This document shows positions 17,163-25,551 of a stretch of 43,063 nucleotides of DNA, piece by piece (positions within the stretch are counted from its first letter, which is position 1; every line of letters starts with the position of its first letter). Made by a program: the position numbers and the translations under genes. Under the pieces are notes generated by a model. The model made no database searches. It had not been told where the DNA came from and saw only the letters and a program-made list of their open reading frames with translations. The stretch comes from Actinomycetota bacterium (GTDB lineage: Bacteria > Actinomycetota > Actinomycetes > S36-B12): contig WLLZ01000004.1 in NCBI GenBank assembly GCA_009700485.1, positions 1 through 43,063 on the forward strand, in the 5' to 3' direction.

Positions 17163-18608
17163 TTAATCCAAGTAATCGCGCAGCACCTGCGAACGTGACG
17201 GGTGGCGAAGCTTCGACATCGTCTTACTCTCTATTTGCCGGATCCGCTCACGGGTAACCCCGTACACCTTGCCAATTTCATCCAGCGTCTTCGGCTGGCC
17301 GTCGGTTAGGCCAAAGCGCATTCTGACAACTCCGGCCTCACGGTCTGACAAAGTGTCAAGAACCGACTCGAGTTGCTCCTGCAGCAAGGTGAATGAAACC
17401 GCGTCGGCGGGTACAATCGCCTCGGAGTCCTCGATTAAGTCACCGAATTCACTATCACCCTCCTCGCCGAGTGGCGTATGAAGTGATATTGGCTCGCGTC
17501 CATACTTTTGAACTTCGACAACTTTCTCAGGAGTCATGTCGAGCTCTTTCGCCAACTCTTCTGGCGTTGGTTCGCGGCCCAAGTCTTGCAGCATTTGCCG
17601 CTGCACCCGGGCGAGCTTATTAATTACTTCAACCATATGCACTGGGATTCGAATGGTTCGTGCTTGATCAGCCATGGCCCGGGTGATGGCCTGGCGAATC
17701 CACCAGGTGGCGTACGTCGAGAACTTGTAGCCTTTGGTGTAGTCGAATTTCTCGACCGCGCGAATCAAACCCAGGTTGCCCTCTTGAATCAAATCGAGGA
17801 ACAACATGCCACGCCCGGTGTAGCGCTTTGCCAGCGAAACCACGAGTCGCAGGTTCGCTTCAAGTAGGTGGTTCTTCGCATTGCGACCATCACGTGCGAT
17901 CCACTCGAGGTCACGATGCAGTTTCTTTTCGATCTTCTTACCCTCATTGAGCATCTCTTCGGCGAAGAGCCCCGCTTCAATGCGCTTGGCGAGATCAACT
18001 TCCATCTCCGCATTTAGCAGTGGGACCTTGCCGATCTGCTTTAGATAATCCTTTACCGGGTCTGCGGTGGCACCGGCAACCATAACTGTCTGCACTGGCT
18101 CATCGGTATCGTCAACATCTGAGATAACGAAACTGGCCTCATCGCCATCACCGGTATCGGCGACGGCCTCAGCGATGTCTACGGCAATGTCAGCTTCAAG
18201 ATCAGCCTCAAGAACCGCAACTACCGCGAGGTCCGCGGGATCGATATCGTCGGCATTGATCACGACCAGGCCGTCCTCGGTCGCAATCACCTCGATCATT
18301 TCTAAGTCAATTTTCGCGGGAGCCGCTTTCTTCGCAGGAGCCGCTTTCTTCGCGGGAGCCGCTTTCTTCGCAGGAGCCGCTTTCTTCGCAGGAGCCGCTT
18401 TCTTCGCAGGAGCCGCTTTCTTCGCAGGAGCCGCTTTCTTCGCAGGAGCCGCCTTCTTCGCAGGAGCCGCCTTCTTAGCAGGAGCTACCTTCTTCGCAGG
18501 AGCTACCTTCTTCGCAGGAGCTACCTTCTTCGCAGGAGCTACCTTCTTCGCAGGAGCTACCTTCTTCGCAGGAGCTACCTTCTTCGCGGAATTCTTTACC
18601 GGTGCCAT
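17163..18608 (-). CDS. rpoD: Principal RNA polymerase sigma factor (RpoD/HrdB/SigA type)
   Basis: This is a 481-residue primary sigma-70 factor. After MAPVKNS comes a run of fifteen AKK(V/A)AP hexapeptides (about residues 8-97), then an acidic region rich in Asp/Glu/Ala. The conserved regions follow: 1.2 ([16 protein letters not shown]), 2.1-2.4 ([39 protein letters not shown]), 3 and 4. Region 4.2 reads [20 protein letters not shown] and ends SQVLRDYLD. It directs RNA polymerase to housekeeping promoters. ATG 18608 was preferred over TTG 18647. Basic and acidic N-terminal extensions are usual in actinobacterial HrdB, but this repeat is unusually regular. Confidence 0.95.
   Translation of the reverse strand: MAPVKNSAKKVAPAKKVAPAKKVAPAKKVAPAKKVAPAKKVAPAKKAAPAKKAAPAKKAAPAKKAAPAKKAAPAKKAAPAKKAAPAKKAAPAKKAAPAKIDLEMIEVIATEDGLVVINADDIDPADLAVVAVLEADLEADIAVDIAEAVADTGDGDEASFVISDVDDTDEPVQTVMVAGATADPVKDYLKQIGKVPLLNAEMEVDLAKRIEAGLFAEEMLNEGKKIEKKLHRDLEWIARDGRNAKNHLLEANLRLVVSLAKRYTGRGMLFLDLIQEGNLGLIRAVEKFDYTKGYKFSTYATWWIRQAITRAMADQARTIRIPVHMVEVINKLARVQRQMLQDLGREPTPEELAKELDMTPEKVVEVQKYGREPISLHTPLGEEGDSEFGDLIEDSEAIVPADAVSFTLLQEQLESVLDTLSDREAGVVRMRFGLTDGQPKTLDEIGKVYGVTRERIRQIESKTMSKLRHPSRSQVLRDYLD
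18319..18588 (-). repeat. Fifteen tandem 18-bp repeats inside rpoD
   Basis: The repeats encode six AKKVAP and then nine AKKAAP units. They are nearly identical at the DNA level: the GCTACCTTCTTCGCAGGA type (plus-strand view) for the six, and GCCGC(T/C)TTCTTCGCAGGA for the nine. Near-identity of synonymous positions suggests recent expansion by slippage or recombination. Confidence 0.9.
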
Positions 18609-18649
18609 CTTTGGATGTAACGCCTTTCTCCCACTTCCCCACGACAAGA

Positions 18650-18680
18650 GCCCGTGTCAAGCCTGATGGCTTGTACGGGC
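18650..18680. other. Imperfect hairpin upstream of rpoD
   Basis: GCCCGTGTCAAGCC, loop TGAT, GGCTTGTACGGGC form a stem of two six-base helices separated by a small bulge. It lies between the end of the PKD protein gene and rpoD, both on the minus strand. It could be part of the rpoD leader or a weak terminator; there is no T-run. Confidence 0.5.
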
Positions 18681-18733
18681 GTGAGGCCACCAGTGTGCCA
18701 CCGCCAATAGCGCCCAGCCCAGCCGGGGGGCCT

Positions 18734-19558
18734 TCATGGGATCAGCACGCCTCGGGCCTGGCCTACGGCCACCACGGTGCTGTCGGTTTGCGTGACCGGA
18801 CTCGCAATTGGGAACGGCCCGAGGCCATCGACGGTGTAGGTCGCTGACCAGTTGGTGGTCAGCGATACCTGAAACCGACCGACGCGCTGGTACCCGTGAG
18901 CCACGGATAGATCCGGATAGAAACCACCTGGCGAGGTGGTATCAAGGTGGGCTCCATCACCGAAATCCCAAGCCCACCGCGGTGTCGGCGAGAGCACCAC
19001 CTGCTGCCCGGCGACCGAGTAGGTGGACGGTGGCACTGACCCCGGCTGGTTTGAACTGAATATCACCGGTAAATACGGCAACACCCCACGCCCGGGTTGA
19101 TAGCTGATGCGACTTGGAGGCATGCTGCGTTCAAAATCGTCCGAAATCGCGACGCCGGCAGCGGCGACGGTTACCGGGCCATCATTAGAGACGCAGATCA
19201 AGCCCTTATTTTGCCAGGTGACTCCGCCATTGAAGGAGAGCCAGGCCCGCAGGAGCTGTTCGTCGGCGCCCTCGCAGGCGTGCAAAATGATGATGCAACC
19301 CGGCGCAAATACCCCATCACAGGGTTCGCGGAGCCGCCACCGGCACTCAATGCAGGCCGCTACCTCATGTCGGGTGGCATCGGCCACGGTATCCGGAAGC
19401 ACCAGCCCTCCGGTGCCCACAAACCGATCTGCGCCATCGTCGACCGAAATATCCACGGAAGGTGCACTTGTCGCGTTTGGCAGCCCGAGCCCTGCGGCCG
19501 AGGTTATCAAAATGACAAGTGCAGCCACTATTAACACCCGGGCAGGCCAGCTACGCAT
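18734..19558 (-). CDS. Putative secreted PKD-domain-like protein
   Basis: The product is 274 residues. It begins with a signal-peptide-like sequence (basic RSWPAR, then a hydrophobic stretch to about residue 24). A domain with six cysteines (C69, C72, C80, C88, C95, C122) follows. The C-terminal third resembles a PKD/immunoglobulin-like fold: WAWDFGDGA near residue 195, then VAHGYQRVGRFQVSLTTNWSATY in parts. It is probably exported and may fold extracellularly with disulfides. Function unknown. The ATG start is backed by a promoter with GTGACA and TAACGT 17 bases apart, six bases from the ATG. From memory, similar proteins occur near hrdB in other Actinobacteria. Confidence 0.75.
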   Translation of the reverse strand: MRSWPARVLIVAALVILITSAAGLGLPNATSAPSVDISVDDGADRFVGTGGLVLPDTVADATRHEVAACIECRWRLREPCDGVFAPGCIIILHACEGADEQLLRAWLSFNGGVTWQNKGLICVSNDGPVTVAAAGVAISDDFERSMPPSRISYQPGRGVLPYLPVIFSSNQPGSVPPSTYSVAGQQVVLSPTPRWAWDFGDGAHLDTTSPGGFYPDLSVAHGYQRVGRFQVSLTTNWSATYTVDGLGPFPIASPVTQTDSTVVAVGQARGVLIP

Positions 19559-19564
19559 AGTGCC

Positions 19565-19593
19565 ACGTTACGTCCGCTCGGTACCGATGTCAC
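19565..19593 (-). promoter_or_regulatory. Promoter of the PKD-like protein gene (leaderless)
   Basis: On the minus strand GTGACA (19593-19588), a 17-base spacer and TAACGT (19570-19565) precede the ATG at 19558 by six bases. It is the best complete -35/-10 pair among the leaderless candidates. Confidence 0.55.
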
Positions 19594-19634
19594 CTCGCAC
19601 TTCATAGCCTGTGGAAAACCGATTACTAGGACTC

Positions 19635-20399
19635 TTACTCGGGGTCCGTAATCTTGATTCCAGCCTTTAAAAGGCCACGTTCTATGGCGGAATTGACCGT
19701 CTCAAGCACTTTTACTCGCGCGTAGAGCTTGTCATCGGCTTCCACGACCGTCCAGGGTGCATTGGAAGTATCAGTGCGATCGAGCATCTCGGTGATTGCC
19801 AGTTCATAGGCTGGTCGCTGCTCGCGGTTGCGCCAATCCTCAGCTGTGAGTTTCCAGCGCTTAAGTGGATCCTTCTCGCGCGATTTAAACCGTTTCAGCT
19901 GTTCATCACTGGAAACATGCATCCAGATCTTTACCAACACCATGCCTTCATCGGTCAAAGTCCGCTCAAAGGACTTAATCTCGTCATATGCACGCCGCCA
20001 CTGTTCCTCGGTGGCAAAATCTTCAACGCGCTCAACCAAAACCCGGCCGTACCAACTGCGATCCAAAATGGTCATGCCGCCCCAGCCAGGTAGATGCGGC
20101 CAAAACCGCGACAGGAAGTGGTGCCGCTTCTCATCAAAGGTGGGCGCAGCAATTGAAATCACGCGCACATGACGTGGGTCGATGGGGGCCACTAGGCGAG
20201 TAATCGCACCACCCTTTCCAGATGCATCCCAGCCCTCGAAAACCACGCAAATAGGTGGGCCAAGGGTGCCAGATCCGTCATAGATTCCCCCGACGACTAG
20301 CCGCAGATAGAGCATCCGGCGCTGCGCTGCTGAAAGCCGGCGCTCACCTTCATCCTTCGCAATTTTGAGCGAAAGGTCGTAATTATCAAGGATGCCCAT
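19635..20399 (-). CDS. ppk2: Polyphosphate kinase 2 family protein
   Basis: This 254-residue single-domain PPK2 has a Walker A loop (FEGWDASGKGGAITRL), the PPK2 lid and Walker B region (GMTILDRSWYGRVLVERVEDF), and KRFKSREKDPLKRWKLTAEDW. PPK2 enzymes move phosphate between polyphosphate and nucleotides. The single-domain layout does not by itself fix whether it acts on AMP, ADP or GDP. ATG 20399 (MGILDNYDLS) was chosen over ATG 20414, which adds five non-conserved residues; neither has a clear ribosome site. It lies between the PKD gene and metX on the same strand. Confidence 0.88.
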   Translation of the reverse strand: MGILDNYDLSLKIAKDEGERRLSAAQRRMLYLRLVVGGIYDGSGTLGPPICVVFEGWDASGKGGAITRLVAPIDPRHVRVISIAAPTFDEKRHHFLSRFWPHLPGWGGMTILDRSWYGRVLVERVEDFATEEQWRRAYDEIKSFERTLTDEGMVLVKIWMHVSSDEQLKRFKSREKDPLKRWKLTAEDWRNREQRPAYELAITEMLDRTDTSNAPWTVVEADDKLYARVKVLETVNSAIERGLLKAGIKITDPE

Positions 20400-20470
20400 G
20401 CGCCAATAATGCACTAATGCGCCGGCAATGGGTTTCGCGCACTCCTAGCGCAGGTGAAATCGCGTACTGG

Positions 20471-21679
20471 TCATACAACTGGTCGAAGCGTCCGCGCGTG
20501 CTGAACCGCCTGTTGCACGAAGTATGCGACCTGATCGTCTTCAACCAGAAATCCATCGTGCCCGTGTAGCGAGTGCACCGTATGCAACTCATCAGCACCG
20601 GGCACGAGATCCACCAGTTGCTGTTGCTGGCGATTTGGAAATAGCCGATCAGAATCGATTGCCACCACGGTCAACGGCACCTTGACTCGATTCAGCGCTG
20701 CTTCGACACCCCCACGCCCGCGGCCAACATCGAACAAACTCATCGCGTTTGTCAAAGTGACGTAGGTATTGGCATCAAAGCGCCGCGCCAGTTTTTCAGC
20801 GTGGTGGTCAAGGTATGAAGTGATCGCAAACGGTGCCAGCGGCTGGCCAACAGTTTGTCCAGAGACCTCATGGGGATCAACACTTTGTATTTCGCGGCCG
20901 AAGCGTTCATCTAGCTCATCTGAGCTGCGGTAAGTCAAATGCGCGATTCTTCGAGCGATTCCCATTCCAATATGTGGACCTTGGCCCGGTGCGGCGTCGT
21001 AATAATCACCGCCATTAAATCCTGCATCCGCGTAGATTGCAGATAATTGCGTTACGTGGGTGCCAATTTGGTCGGCTGAAACAGCTGCGGTTGTGCCGAG
21101 CACCAATCCACCGCGAATCCGGTCCGGGTGTGCCACCAGCCACTCAAGTACCCGCATGCCGCCCAAGGATGGGCCAAGCATCAGTGCCCACGAATCAATG
21201 CCGAGGGCATTGGTGAGTAGAAGTTCAACTTCAACCATGTCGCCCACGGTTATCACCGGAAACCGGCTCCCCCATGCTCGGCCATCCGGAGCCAAGGATG
21301 CAGGCCCGGTAGTGCCCTGACAGCCGCCCAACACATTGGCACAGACAACAAACCACTCGGTGGTATCAATGGCCCGCCCCGGCCCAACGAGTGAGTCCCA
21401 CCACCCGGCGGTCAGGTGGCCGACGCCGGCCGGCCCGGTGACATGTGAGTCACCGGTCAATGCGTGCGCGATATAAATGGCATTCGATTTGTCAGCATTT
21501 AGGCTGCCCCAAGTTTCATATGCCACTCGCACTTGCGGGAAGCTAAAACCAGATTGCGTAGTGAACTCTCCTAGCTCACAAAAGAGCCGATCACCCACGG
21601 GGTCTGACTCCCGCCACGCACAGCTGGCGGGAGTCAGACCTTCGTATGACAGTGGGCCATACGGTGTGGGTGCGGTCAT
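20471..21679 (-). CDS. metX: Homoserine O-acetyltransferase
   Basis: The 402-residue alpha/beta-hydrolase-fold protein has the MetX features YETWGSLNADKSNAIYIAHAL, a GWWDSLVGPGRAIDT segment and the nucleophile elbow LMLGPSLGGMR (Ser171). The likely acid and base are Asp344 (IDSDRLFP) and His374 (HGHDGF). The enzyme acylates homoserine for direct sulfhydrylation; whether acetyl or succinyl is used cannot be decided by eye. It is preceded by metY with a five-base gap and so belongs to the operon controlled by the SAM-IV riboswitch. AAGG lies upstream of the ATG. Confidence 0.93.
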   Translation of the reverse strand: MTAPTPYGPLSYEGLTPASCAWRESDPVGDRLFCELGEFTTQSGFSFPQVRVAYETWGSLNADKSNAIYIAHALTGDSHVTGPAGVGHLTAGWWDSLVGPGRAIDTTEWFVVCANVLGGCQGTTGPASLAPDGRAWGSRFPVITVGDMVEVELLLTNALGIDSWALMLGPSLGGMRVLEWLVAHPDRIRGGLVLGTTAAVSADQIGTHVTQLSAIYADAGFNGGDYYDAAPGQGPHIGMGIARRIAHLTYRSSDELDERFGREIQSVDPHEVSGQTVGQPLAPFAITSYLDHHAEKLARRFDANTYVTLTNAMSLFDVGRGRGGVEAALNRVKVPLTVVAIDSDRLFPNRQQQQLVDLVPGADELHTVHSLHGHDGFLVEDDQVAYFVQQAVQHARTLRPVV

Positions 21680-21684
21680 CGAAA

Positions 21685-23001
21685 CTAGCCTTGCTTTGCG
21701 GCCCGAAAACCAGTTTCGAGATCGGCCAGAATGTCGACAATATTCTCGATACCCACGGACAAGCGCACTAGCCCAGGGGTTACGCCTGCGGTTGCCTGCT
21801 CCTCCGGGGTCAACTGTGAGTGCGTGGTCGAGGCCGGGTGAATGACCAAGCTACGCACGTCACCAATATTGGCGACGTGACTATGTAGCACCAGCCCTTC
21901 GACGAATCGCTTGCCAGCCTCAATGCCACCTGCGATTTCAAAACTAAGTACGCCCCCTGTGCCAAGCGGTGCATACTTTTGACCCAACGCATACCAAGGG
22001 CTCGACTTGAGGCCTGCGTAGTTAACCGAGAGAACCTCTTCGCGACTTTCTAGCCACGTCGCGACGGAAAGTGCATTTTGAATATGGCGTTCCATGCGAA
22101 TAGACAAAGTCTCGATCCCCTGCGAAATCAAGAACGCATTGAATGGCGAGACTGCCGGGCCGAGGTCGCGAAGCAACTGCACTCGCGCCTTCAGGATGAA
22201 TGACAAATTCACGCCAAACGCGCCACCGACCCCGAGGTCGCGTGCATATACCAATCCGTGATAGCTCGGATCAGGTGTGTTGTAGTTCGGGAAACGATCC
22301 GGGTACTGGGCGTAGTCAAAAGTTCCAGCATCGACAATGACACCAGCGATCGAGGTGCCGTGGCCACCAAGGTATTTAGTTGCCGAGTGCACAACTATGT
22401 CGGCGCCCCACTCAAATGGGCGAATCAAATAAGGCGTGGCAACGGTGTTATCGATAATCAGAGGCACACCAACCTCGTGAGCGACCTTCGCCACCCCCTC
22501 AATGTCAAGTACGTCATTTTGAGGATTAGATATCGACTCACCGTAGAAAGCCTTAGTGTTCGGACGCACCGCAGCGCGCCAAGACTCGAGATCATCAGGA
22601 TCTTCAACGAACGTGACCTCGATACCAAACTTCGGCAACGTGTAGTGGAACAGGTTGTAAGTGCCACCGTACAAACTCGGGCTCGAAACGATGTGGTCGC
22701 CGACTTCGGCAATATTTAGGATCGCCAATGTCTCTGCGGCCTGCCCGCTCGCCACGAGAAGTGCCGCTAACCCACCCTCGAGTGCCGCTACCCGGTCTTC
22801 AACAACGGCCGTGGTGGGGTTCATCAACCTCGTGTAGATATTACCGAGTTCTTTCAGCGCAAAGAGATTTGCCGCGTGAGTGGTGTCATTGAAGATGTAC
22901 GAAGTGGTTTGGTAGATGGGCAATGCCCGGGAATTAGTTACCGCATCTGGTGACTGACCTGCATGGATCTGCTTGGTTTCAAAGGACCAATTGGTGCTCA
23001 T
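21685..23001 (-). CDS. metY: O-acetylhomoserine sulfhydrylase (PLP-dependent)
   Basis: This 438-residue Cys/Met-metabolism PLP enzyme has the Schiff-base Lys209 in VVHSATKYLGGHG, the cofactor-contacting LASGQAAE-type segment (LVASGQAAETLAIL), YTRLMNPT near residue 56 and a typical C-terminal RSLVIHPASTTH. It joins O-acylhomoserine and sulfide to make homocysteine. ATG 23001 was chosen because GAGAGGA lies just upstream and MSTNWSFETKQIHAG is the normal N-terminus. The frame stays open to 23067 only because of the leader. It is the first gene after a SAM-IV riboswitch, which fits end-product control by S-adenosylmethionine. Confidence 0.95.
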   Translation of the reverse strand: MSTNWSFETKQIHAGQSPDAVTNSRALPIYQTTSYIFNDTTHAANLFALKELGNIYTRLMNPTTAVVEDRVAALEGGLAALLVASGQAAETLAILNIAEVGDHIVSSPSLYGGTYNLFHYTLPKFGIEVTFVEDPDDLESWRAAVRPNTKAFYGESISNPQNDVLDIEGVAKVAHEVGVPLIIDNTVATPYLIRPFEWGADIVVHSATKYLGGHGTSIAGVIVDAGTFDYAQYPDRFPNYNTPDPSYHGLVYARDLGVGGAFGVNLSFILKARVQLLRDLGPAVSPFNAFLISQGIETLSIRMERHIQNALSVATWLESREEVLSVNYAGLKSSPWYALGQKYAPLGTGGVLSFEIAGGIEAGKRFVEGLVLHSHVANIGDVRSLVIHPASTTHSQLTPEEQATAGVTPGLVRLSVGIENIVDILADLETGFRAAKQG

Positions 23002-23171
23002 GGGATTCCTCTCGAAGATAATTTTGTGTTTAAGTGTGGGTAAACGGATAGCACAAATGGCCACCAATGGCGGACCATTGCTTGACTGCTGCTAACGCGG
23101 TGCCCTTAGGCGAATTGGTCAGCGGGTGGTCATTCGACAACAACACATCAGGGGACCTCAATCCAAGTCGT
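23002..23171 (-). other. metY leader between aptamer and start codon
   Basis: About 170 bases without a supported gene. It should contain the riboswitch expression platform and ends in the metY ribosome site. I could not pick out a convincing terminator or a sequestering helix by eye. Confidence 0.5.
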
Positions 23172-23297
23172 GGGGTCTTGCCTGGTGCAAGACCCGCGCT
23201 TGCCCAACAATCTGGGCCTGGTCTTCTCCGGGGCACCCCACCGCGGTTGGAGGGTTGTCGACCAGCAAGCCGGGACTTAACGCTGGCGCTCTTGACC
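23172..23297 (-). ncRNA. SAM-IV riboswitch
   Basis: The minus strand from 23297 reads GGTCAAGAGCGCCAGCG, then CCCGGCTTGCTGG, CGACAACCCTCCAACCGCGG, GGGGTGCCCCGG and finally GCAAGCGCGGGTC. These blocks match the conserved core of SAM-IV riboswitches of Actinobacteria. The last part forms an eight-base stem (GGGTCTTG/CAAGACCC) around a seven-base loop. It lies about 170 bases upstream of metY. I see no clear intrinsic terminator between aptamer and metY, so the expression platform is unresolved. The exact ends are approximate. Confidence 0.88.
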
Positions 23298-23304
23298 TGA
23301 ACAC

Positions 23305-23333
23305 ACTGTAGCAAGTGGCACCAGAGCGATCAA
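23305..23333 (-). promoter_or_regulatory. Promoter of the SAM-IV-metYX transcript
   Basis: TTGATC (23333-23328), a 17-base spacer, and TACAGT (23310-23305) are positioned so transcription would start near 23298, just at the riboswitch 5' end. Confidence 0.6.
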
Positions 23334-23374
23334 GCCCAGCACCACCGGCTAGCACCACCGGCGCAACTATCCAG

Positions 23375-24487
23375 CTATCTCCCCGTGCGGCACTGCTCCT
23401 CGGTCACCCCGGTCATCGCCGCCGCCCAAGTCGAGGGTGGTAATCCTGCGGCCAACCCTTGCGCTACCAGTTGGGCCAAGGAGTACTCAGGGTCATCAGC
23501 TTGGCTGCGCTCAAGAGCCACCAGCGCCCGCGCCCCATCGCCGGTTAGCCAAGAGCAGATCGAGGTGCAGGTAGCGATTGGGGCTACCACTCCAACAGGG
23601 GCGGCCCGCAGGGCGCTGGTCAGCACCGCAAGTGCAGCGACTCGCTCATCTTTTTTTACCAGGTGCCACAACAAGGTGTCGCGGACGCGAATGTCACTGA
23701 GGCAAAAGATGACTCGAGCGATATCGGAGTCACAGACCTCACCGGTGCCGTCTGCTTCTAGCACGATGTGCAACACGGCCTCAATGCTTTCATCACGCCA
23801 GTGGGCCAGGGTCGTGGCCGTATCGGTGATACCTGAACTCTTAATGCCAGCAGCGAGATTTACTATCTGTCGATTTTGCTCATCTATCAATTTGGTTATC
23901 CGAACACCCGCGTCCAGGTCAGCCGCAAATACCAGCTCGAGATCGGCGCGACCCGGCAGTACCGCGACACCTTCGAACGAAAACCTAGATTGCACCAACA
24001 AGGCCGTGTGCTTATCAAGAGATTGCCCTGCGCGTGAAACAAGATCGTCGGTACTCAAATAGCTCCACCAGCGCTGCGTCCACTCCGTTTTACCGGATTC
24101 AGCTGAACTACTGATTAGGAGAGCGTCAACAACGCCTATGTGGACCCCGTGCATCACGACCATCAAAGTAGTAATCAAGGGAGCGAAGGGCAGCGACCCA
24201 CCGAGAAACTCGTCGCTGAATACACAGATGATTACTTCATCGGCAATGACATTTTGCGCGGTACGGGCAACCGCCTCGCAATACTCCTTGAGACTTACCG
24301 ACAAATCGTCGCTCGGTAGGTCAACACGTTGGGTGAGCCGGACTTGGTCCGAACTCAACCAGATGATTACCAGGCTCTCACTCGGCATAAATCCGAGCAG
24401 ATATGGGACAGCCGCAATCACGGCGTCCGGGCTGCGCAGGCTCAAAATTGAGTCCTGGGTGGTGCGGCTAAGTGAATTAGTTGTCAT
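23375..24487 (-). CDS. DUF4192 family protein
   Basis: The 370-residue protein opens with ILSLRSPDAVIAAVPYLLGFMPSESLVIIWL (quoted in part). This is the characteristic DUF4192 N-terminus (RSPxxLIAAVPYLLGFxPxxSLV). A mixed alpha/beta domain follows, then a C-terminal helical region ending LAQGLAAGLPPSTWAAAM in parts. The family is conserved in Actinobacteria; its function is unknown. The gene is on the minus strand, upstream of the riboswitch and with its own transcription unit. An inverted repeat lies between it and the SGNH hydrolase gene. Confidence 0.88.
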   Translation of the reverse strand: MTTNSLSRTTQDSILSLRSPDAVIAAVPYLLGFMPSESLVIIWLSSDQVRLTQRVDLPSDDLSVSLKEYCEAVARTAQNVIADEVIICVFSDEFLGGSLPFAPLITTLMVVMHGVHIGVVDALLISSSAESGKTEWTQRWWSYLSTDDLVSRAGQSLDKHTALLVQSRFSFEGVAVLPGRADLELVFAADLDAGVRITKLIDEQNRQIVNLAAGIKSSGITDTATTLAHWRDESIEAVLHIVLEADGTGEVCDSDIARVIFCLSDIRVRDTLLWHLVKKDERVAALAVLTSALRAAPVGVVAPIATCTSICSWLTGDGARALVALERSQADDPEYSLAQLVAQGLAAGLPPSTWAAAMTGVTEEQCRTGR

Positions 24488-24534
24488 GGCGCCAACCGTG
24501 GGCGCTCCCAGGGTTGACTACCAGCAGCAAATTA

Positions 24535-24564
24535 CCGATTGGGGAGCAACAGCCACCCAATCGG
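24535..24564 (-). terminator. Possible terminator after the SGNH hydrolase gene
   Basis: A perfect nine-base stem, CCGATTGGG and CCCAATCGG, encloses a 12-base loop and is followed on the minus strand by TAATTTGC, a weak T-tract. It could instead be an operator for DUF4192. Confidence 0.4.
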
Positions 24565-24602
24565 CGGCCTGTGGATAGCCGCCACCGCGCAAACCTGTCA
24601 GG

Positions 24603-25388
24603 CTATTTCGGTGCCTCAAGTGGTAGCAATTGCGGCCGTTTCGCCACGATCCCATCGCCCGAGGACTCCCCGCGCAGTCTCCGTGTCACCCACGGGGTGA
24701 GGTGCCCGTGGAACCAACGCGCGTGTCCTACCGCCCTTCGTAGAACCGGGTCAGGTTCGATAGCGGTCGGAGTTCGCCAACTTGCGTTAGCGACTCCCAG
24801 TGCCTGTAGGGCGCACTGCGTCGCCAGTTGGTGCCCCTCCGGTGATAGGTGTAGCCGGTCGCTATCCCAGTATTCGTCTTGGTCAAATGCGGCCACACCC
24901 CAAAAATTCACCAGATAGCAGTCGTACTCCGTAGCGATTGCCCGCATGGCACTGTTGTAGTCGGCCAGCCGGCCCCGAATTCGCCCCATCAGCATCGAGC
25001 GCCGGGCCGGATCACCGAAGGCATAAAGCAGCACATCCGCGCCACCGGCCCGCAGCGCCTTGACTCCATCCTCAACGGCTGTGGCGCTGTGATGGAGGTC
25101 GTAGTTACGTCGAAGAGCATCGTTTACCCCCGCCGCAAAGGAAACCAACTCTGGGCGCATCGCCAATGCCAACGGCACCTGCTCATCGGTAACCTGCCTG
25201 GCTAGGCGGCCCCGAATGGCCAAATTTGCGTAACTGAAGGCCGGTACCCGGGAAGCGAGAGCCCCAGCGACTCGATCGGCCCATCCGATATAGCGCCCGT
25301 CGGGGCCAACGTCATCAACTAGTCCTTCGGTGAAACTGTCACCGAGTGCTACGAAACTGCGCCAAGGCTTTGCCTGTTGCGAGATCAC
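24603..25388 (-). CDS. SGNH/GDSL-family hydrolase
   Basis: This 261-residue protein has all four SGNH blocks: ALGDSFTEG with Ser18, Gly60 in LAIRGRLA, Asn89 in AAGVND, and DSDRLHLSPEGH with the Asp-His pair ending at His180. It is probably an esterase or lipase acting on an ester substrate. No signal peptide is visible, so it is probably cytoplasmic. The start is a GTG at 25388. The C-terminal 60 residues are basic and less conserved. It lies downstream of the terminator of the flippase-like gene, so it is likely transcribed separately. Confidence 0.87.
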   Translation of the reverse strand: MISQQAKPWRSFVALGDSFTEGLVDDVGPDGRYIGWADRVAGALASRVPAFSYANLAIRGRLARQVTDEQVPLALAMRPELVSFAAGVNDALRRNYDLHHSATAVEDGVKALRAGGADVLLYAFGDPARRSMLMGRIRGRLADYNSAMRAIATEYDCYLVNFWGVAAFDQDEYWDSDRLHLSPEGHQLATQCALQALGVANASWRTPTAIEPDPVLRRAVGHARWFHGHLTPWVTRRLRGESSGDGIVAKRPQLLPLEAPK

Positions 25389-25424
25389 GCCACCGCCACC
25401 TTCGATAAAGAGTTGCCCCCTGCC

Positions 25425-25473
25425 CGAAATAAAAAGCCCGGTCGTCGAAGGCTTCCCCTCCCGCGACGACCGG
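25425..25473 (-). terminator. Intrinsic terminator of the flippase-like gene
   Basis: CCGGTCGTCG and CGACGACCGG form a perfect ten-base stem with a 16-base loop (25438-25473). On the minus strand it is followed by GCTTTTTATTTC. This is a classical rho-independent terminator for the gene ending at 25552. Confidence 0.85.
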
Positions 25474-25551
25474 ACGAGCCCAACCCTAGGAGATGGCCCG
25501 AACCTGGATCCACACCGACACGCCGTTCGCGCATCTTTGAGTCAGGTTTTC

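Noticed and set aside
18067-18666. 199-codon plus-strand ORF with FFAGAA repeats opposite rpoD
   Set aside because: It is the complement of the rpoD repeat and is open only because the repeat contains no stops in that frame.
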